Shown here piece by piece: positions 41,922-45,440 of a DNA stretch of 45,440 nt. The notes beneath the pieces are model-generated. The model had not been told where the DNA came from. It searched no databases and saw nothing but the letters and a program-made list of their open reading frames with translations. Each line of letters starts with the position of its first letter. Positions within the stretch are counted from its first letter, which is position 1. The position numbers and the translations under genes are program-made. Source of the DNA: Bacteroidia bacterium (lineage in GTDB: Bacteria > Bacteroidota > Bacteroidia > UKL13-3); NCBI GenBank assembly GCA_021740845.1, contig JAIOYZ010000028.1:1-45440 (forward strand), given 5' to 3'.

Positions 41922-43203
41922 AGTCAAAATAGTATATTTTTTCATTCTGCTAAAATTATCCAAATGGTTTTATAGCACTGATTTTTCACGACTTCAAAAA
42001 AGGCGATGGAATAAACAAGTTAAAAGACTGAGACAATCTTATTTCTATAAATCGAACCAATATAGTAGCAAGAAATTACTGGACTTCCCTATTGTAAACA
42101 AGGCTACATTTATGGAACATTTCGATGAAATAAACACTTGTGGCATAAATTTAAAAGATGCTTTAAATACCGCAATAAATGCTGAATATTCAAGAGATTT
42201 TAGTCCAATAATAAATGGCATTACGGTTGGTTTATCTACAGGTACAAGTGGAAACAAAGGTTGCTTTCTAGTAAGCGAAAATGAACGTGCATTATGGGTT
42301 GCCTGTGTTTTAGATAGGGTAATTGGATTTTCATTTCGTAAAAGAAAAGTAGCATTCTTTTTGAGAGCCAATAGCAATTTATACGAATCTGTTAAATCTC
42401 GTTTATTAGAATTTCATTACTTCGATATTTTGGAAAACCAAGATGAAAACCTAAAAAAACTAAAAGATTTACAACCTGATATTATTGTGGCCCAGCCAAG
42501 TTTACTGTTGCTCATTGCTAGTGGTATAGAGAAAGGCAATATAAATCTTTCGCCAACACAAGTTATTTCCATTGCTGAGGTTCTAACTCCTGAAGACAAA
42601 TCCTATTTAGAAAAAATATTTCGGCAAACCATTCACCAAGTTTATCAATGCACAGAAGGACTATTGGCCACAACTTGCAGATTTGGAACATTGCATTTTA
42701 ATGAAGATTTTCTAATTATAGAGAAGCATTTTGTGAATGAAGAACAGAACAAATTCCATCCAATAATTACTGATTTATTTAGGATCAGCCAGCCAATAAT
42801 TAGATATGAGTTAAATGATATTGTTACCCTAAAAAATAGTTGCGCTTGCGGTAGTAAAATGATGGCTATTGAACAAATAGAAGGCCGTTCTGATGATATA
42901 TTATTATTCTACGACATAGCTAACAATGAAGTTAAACTATTCCCAGACATTTTTAGAAGGACCATTGTTTTAGCGGATGAAATTATAGCAGACTATGCAC
43001 TTATACAAAATGCTCCAGATTCGCTTGGACTCTATATAAAAAGTGAAAATACAAATTCGTTTGCTAACGTTGAACTTGCGATTAAGCAGTTACTTTTAGA
43101 TTATAATATTAAGAATGTAACTATTTTTAAAATAACAAATGACCCACATTTGGTAGGGACAAAAAAGAGAAGGATAAGAAATGATAGAAGGAAAAGCGAT
43201 TAA
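41911..43203 (+). CDS. F390-synthetase/PaaK-like adenylate-forming enzyme
   Basis: A 430-residue member of the acyl-adenylate/CoA-ligase superfamily in the short PaaK/coenzyme-F390-synthetase branch. The nucleotide loop is GLSTGTSGNKG (107-117), the acyl/aromatic-binding motif YQCTEG (245-250), then RYELNDIV and a metal-binding-like CACGS (C311, C313) before IEGRSDDIL. The C-terminal lid (about 345-430) is present. It should activate a carboxylic acid with ATP. It overlaps the MBL gene by 11 and the ketosynthase gene by 23 bases, which suggests an obligate pathway role. The real substrate is unknown; coenzyme F420 chemistry is unlikely in this phylum. Confidence 0.8.
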   Translation: MLFKVKIVYFFILLKLSKWFYSTDFSRLQKRRWNKQVKRLRQSYFYKSNQYSSKKLLDFPIVNKATFMEHFDEINTCGINLKDALNTAINAEYSRDFSPIINGITVGLSTGTSGNKGCFLVSENERALWVACVLDRVIGFSFRKRKVAFFLRANSNLYESVKSRLLEFHYFDILENQDENLKKLKDLQPDIIVAQPSLLLLIASGIEKGNINLSPTQVISIAEVLTPEDKSYLEKIFRQTIHQVYQCTEGLLATTCRFGTLHFNEDFLIIEKHFVNEEQNKFHPIITDLFRISQPIIRYELNDIVTLKNSCACGSKMMAIEQIEGRSDDILLFYDIANNEVKLFPDIFRRTIVLADEIIADYALIQNAPDSLGLYIKSENTNSFANVELAIKQLLLDYNIKNVTIFKITNDPHLVGTKKRRIRNDRRKSD

Positions 43204-44176
43204 AATTATAGGGTCAGGCACCTATTTACCTAATAAGGTTTCGTCTGAAGAGATTGAATTAAAGTTTGATTTGAAAAGAAACTTTTCGGAAAAATATTCG
43301 GGAGTAAAATTTAGGCACCAAGTTACGTTCGAAAGCAATGGATATATGGGTGCAAGAGCTATAGAAAAGGCACTACTAAATGCCAATTTAATCTTAAGTG
43401 ATATAGATTTAATCATTTCAGCTGCTGCTACATTTGATTATCCACTACCAAATCAATCAAGTGTAATTTTATCTGAAATCAAGCAACAAAATTTAAACAG
43501 TATTGCAACATTAGATATAGATACCACATGTTTAAGTTTTGTTACAGCATTCGAAGTAGCATCAAAAATGTTGGATGGAAACCAATATAAACGTATTATA
43601 ATAGTTAGCTCGGAAATAGCCTCAAAAGGACTCAATCCATCTAACCCAGAAAGCTTAACACTATTTGGAGATGGTGCTGCAGCATTTATATTAACCTATG
43701 ATGAGCAAAGTAATTCTAGATTCTACAAAAGTTCATTTAAAACTTTTCCAGAAGGTCTAAATTATACCATCATTAAAGGAGGTGGCAACAAATATCATTT
43801 TAAAGATTATCCCTATAACTCTAAACTTCATTCCTTTGAGATGGAGGGCTTAAAATTATTAAAATTAGCAAAGCAAAAACTACCCACTTTTATAAATGAG
43901 TTTTTAAATGAATTACAAATTGAAATGAATGATATTGATGTAATCGTGCCTCATCAAGCATCAAAAGCAGGACTAACAATTCTTAAAAACTCCTATTCAT
44001 TACGTGAAAATCAACTTGTAGAAAATCTGGAAACGCATGGAAATTGTATTGCAGCATCCATTCCAATTTTACTACACGACTCAATTAATAATGGAAAAAT
44101 TAAAAGAAATAATACTTGTTTATTAGTAGGAACTTCTGCGGGGTTTTCAATTGGCACCCTACTTATTAAATATTAA
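43181..44176 (+). CDS. KAS III-type ketosynthase (FabH/OleA/PqsD-like)
   Basis: A 331-residue thiolase-fold condensing enzyme. The triad is complete: C117 (DTTCLSFVTAF), H258 (VPHQASKAG) and N288 (THGNCIAAS). GDGAAAFIL and the C-terminal GTSAGFSIGTLLIKY are typical of the family. A housekeeping FabH would sit in a fatty-acid gene set; this one sits with an adenylating enzyme, an OleD-like reductase and an MBL hydrolase, so a special condensation (two acyl groups, or an aryl and an acyl group) is more likely. It overlaps the upstream gene by 23 bases and lies 12 bp before the hydroxylase. Confidence 0.88.
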   Translation: MIEGKAIKIIGSGTYLPNKVSSEEIELKFDLKRNFSEKYSGVKFRHQVTFESNGYMGARAIEKALLNANLILSDIDLIISAAATFDYPLPNQSSVILSEIKQQNLNSIATLDIDTTCLSFVTAFEVASKMLDGNQYKRIIIVSSEIASKGLNPSNPESLTLFGDGAAAFILTYDEQSNSRFYKSSFKTFPEGLNYTIIKGGGNKYHFKDYPYNSKLHSFEMEGLKLLKLAKQKLPTFINEFLNELQIEMNDIDVIVPHQASKAGLTILKNSYSLRENQLVENLETHGNCIAASIPILLHDSINNGKIKRNNTCLLVGTSAGFSIGTLLIKY

Positions 44177-44188
44177 AGTATTAATTAA

Positions 44189-45298
44189 ATGGAATTAGTC
44201 ATAGGAAATAGCTTGTTACTCATTTTTGTAATCATCGAAATTTTGATTTTACATTTCTTTAAAAAAGAACCTATCCCATGGAAAGAAATAATAATAAATT
44301 TAAACTCAGGTCATGTTTTACTTTGGGTATTTAGAGGCTTAGAAGTAGCAGCTTATTATTATACTTGGAAGTATCTTAATGTTGGTTTGGTAAGTTCATT
44401 GCCTTTTTGGATTAATTGGCTACTGGCTTTTATTCTTTGGGATTTTTGTTTTTATTGGTTGCATAGGCTCCATCATTTTTTCAAGGTTCTTTGGGGCGTT
44501 CATTCTGTGCACCATGAAGGCGAACATTTTAGCCTTTCACTTGGCATTAGAAATTCGTGGTACTCTTCCCTTACCTCCTTTCCATTTTTCATAATTATGG
44601 CAGTTCTAGGAATTCCCGTTGATATTTTTGTAGCCGTTTCTTCTATTCATTATTTCATTCAATTTTACAATCACAATCATTTGATAAAGAAAAGCGGCTG
44701 GCTAGAATATTTGGTTGTTACTCCTTCACACCATAGAGTGCATCACGGCAAAAATCAACCCTATTTCAACAAAAACTTTTCTGGGACATTTGTTATCTGG
44801 GATAAGATTTTCAATACATTCCAAGAGGAATTGGATGACAAACCAGTAGTTTTTGGTATTGATAATTATACTAATTCAAACAATCCAATAGCTGTAAACA
44901 ACTCGCCATTTATAAAACTATTTGGCAAAAATGGTTTGAACCAAACAAAATCAAAAAATAGACAAACCAATATTTCAAATTTTATGCTGGTTTCGGGAGC
45001 CTTATTACTTTTTATGTTACTGCTTTTTTATATCTATTTTGAAACTCAATTCTCCGATCAAAGAACCTTGGTTTTATTTACTATGATATTTTTAGGCACC
45101 ATAGGAAATGGGCTTATGTCTGATGGCAATAAATATGGCATTATAGTTTGGAGCCTTAGTGCCGTGGCTATTCCAATAATTTTACTCTTCTACTTTTCAC
45201 CCAATATTATTTTATTCAAGGTATTATTACTGATTTCCATTATCCACGGAATACTCTCCTTGGCAATAACTATTAAATCAGAAATTAGTCGGGAATAA
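44189..45298 (+). CDS. sterol desaturase / fatty-acid hydroxylase family membrane protein
   Basis: A 369-residue integral membrane di-iron enzyme. Histidine clusters are in order: HRLHH (92-96), HSVHH (105-109), H162/H164 (NHNH), and HHRVHH (181-186). Transmembrane segments lie before and between them. After about residue 260 come three or four further transmembrane helices, longer than the minimal family. Such enzymes use O2 to hydroxylate or desaturate lipids. It is the last gene of the operon, 12 bp after the ketosynthase; oxygen-dependent tailoring of the operon's lipid product is an attractive role. One motif copy (44933) encodes GLNQT. Confidence 0.87.
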   Translation: MELVIGNSLLLIFVIIEILILHFFKKEPIPWKEIIINLNSGHVLLWVFRGLEVAAYYYTWKYLNVGLVSSLPFWINWLLAFILWDFCFYWLHRLHHFFKVLWGVHSVHHEGEHFSLSLGIRNSWYSSLTSFPFFIIMAVLGIPVDIFVAVSSIHYFIQFYNHNHLIKKSGWLEYLVVTPSHHRVHHGKNQPYFNKNFSGTFVIWDKIFNTFQEELDDKPVVFGIDNYTNSNNPIAVNNSPFIKLFGKNGLNQTKSKNRQTNISNFMLVSGALLLFMLLLFYIYFETQFSDQRTLVLFTMIFLGTIGNGLMSDGNKYGIIVWSLSAVAIPIILLFYFSPNIILFKVLLLISIIHGILSLAITIKSEISRE

Positions 45299-45300
45299 TT

Positions 45301-45440
45301 ACAAAGTCAAAAGACCAAAGACTTACCCCAAAAACCCCAACCCAAATCCTAAAACCATAAACCCAAAACCAATTTCGGTTCAAACCAAAAAAAACTAATT
45401 AACCATCATCAAAACTCCCCAATGACCAAAGTCAAAAGAC
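45301..45440 (+). repeat. A/C-rich AAAGAC-type simple repeat, to window edge
   Basis: After the last stop codon the sequence becomes strongly A/C-rich with recurring AAAGTCAAAAGACCAAAGAC-like units (45302 on, and GACCAAAGTCAAAAGAC at the end). It resembles 15160-15205 and the tails of the 101-bp repeats. It includes one exact GGTTCAAACC (45377-45386). No terminator hairpin is seen for the operon. Confidence 0.7.

Noticed and set aside
40097-45298. Flexirubin/dialkylresorcinol or aryl-polyene cluster
   Set aside because: No acyl carrier protein, aromatase, tyrosine/phenylalanine ammonia-lyase or outer-membrane transport genes are present.
1504-45386. GGTTCAAACC as remnants of tRNA T-arms (GGTTCRANYCC)
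   Set aside because: The T-arm-like resemblance is real, but the flanks lack any other tRNA part, copies occur in frame in conserved genes, and the 3' half (AACC) does not follow the T-arm pattern.

Overview
The window reads as a chromosomal piece of a low-GC (roughly one-third GC) member of the Bacteroidota. Four predicted secreted proteins end in a type IX secretion (T9SS) C-terminal sorting domain. Start codons lack Shine-Dalgarno-like leaders, and several intergenic regions carry the Bacteroidota promoter pattern TTG-N19-TAnnTTTG. Most genes are chromosomal housekeeping or surface functions. No phage, plasmid, transposase or CRISPR is visible.

Layout. 1-600: minus-strand tRNA-Asp(GTC) with its own promoter and terminator, then a small GIY-YIG nuclease gene and a tRNA-like fragment cut by the window edge. 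605-1610: accA and a bidirectional terminator. 1630-9732 (minus): a 1214-residue secreted ELWxTDGT-repeat/PKD/T9SS protein downstream of a two-gene soluble NAD-linked formate dehydrogenase. 9864-14915: a secreted vWA-like/LRR protein, an SPFH/prohibitin protein, a two-helix membrane protein and a T9SS-tailed secreted protein. 14916-15832: non-coding DNA with a 101-bp tandem repeat. 15833-18791: response regulator / PAS histidine kinase / response regulator operon. 18870-23877: small conserved protein, T9SS-tailed protein, DUF922-like metalloprotease, GNAT protein and a probable outer-membrane barrel.

24010-35920 (all plus): two GH20 hexosaminidase-type proteins, glycosylasparaginase, CutC, GH2 beta-mannosidase, PAP2 phosphatase and a T9SS-tailed arylsulfotransferase-like protein. 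The enzymes fit stepwise removal of the N-glycan core (Man-GlcNAc-GlcNAc-Asn). 35992-39025 (minus): two RNA m5C methyltransferases and a coiled-coil protein. 39207-39787: a 142-145-bp tandem array with REP-like palindromes. 40097-45298 (plus): a tightly packed five-gene operon (OleD-like reductase, metallo-beta-lactamase-fold hydrolase, F390-synthetase-like adenylating enzyme, KAS III-like ketosynthase, sterol-desaturase-family hydroxylase). It looks like an uncharacterised lipid or small-molecule pathway.

The most striking non-gene signal is a 10-mer, GGTTCAAACC / GGTTTGAACC (extended form TTTGGTTCAAACCGAA, a quasi-palindrome with centre CA/TG). I count 24 exact copies, about equally on both strands, inside genes and between them; base composition predicts far fewer than one. 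Two facing copies form the 16-bp stem of a transcription terminator at 12034-12070.

All functional calls come from reading motifs by eye; no database search was possible.
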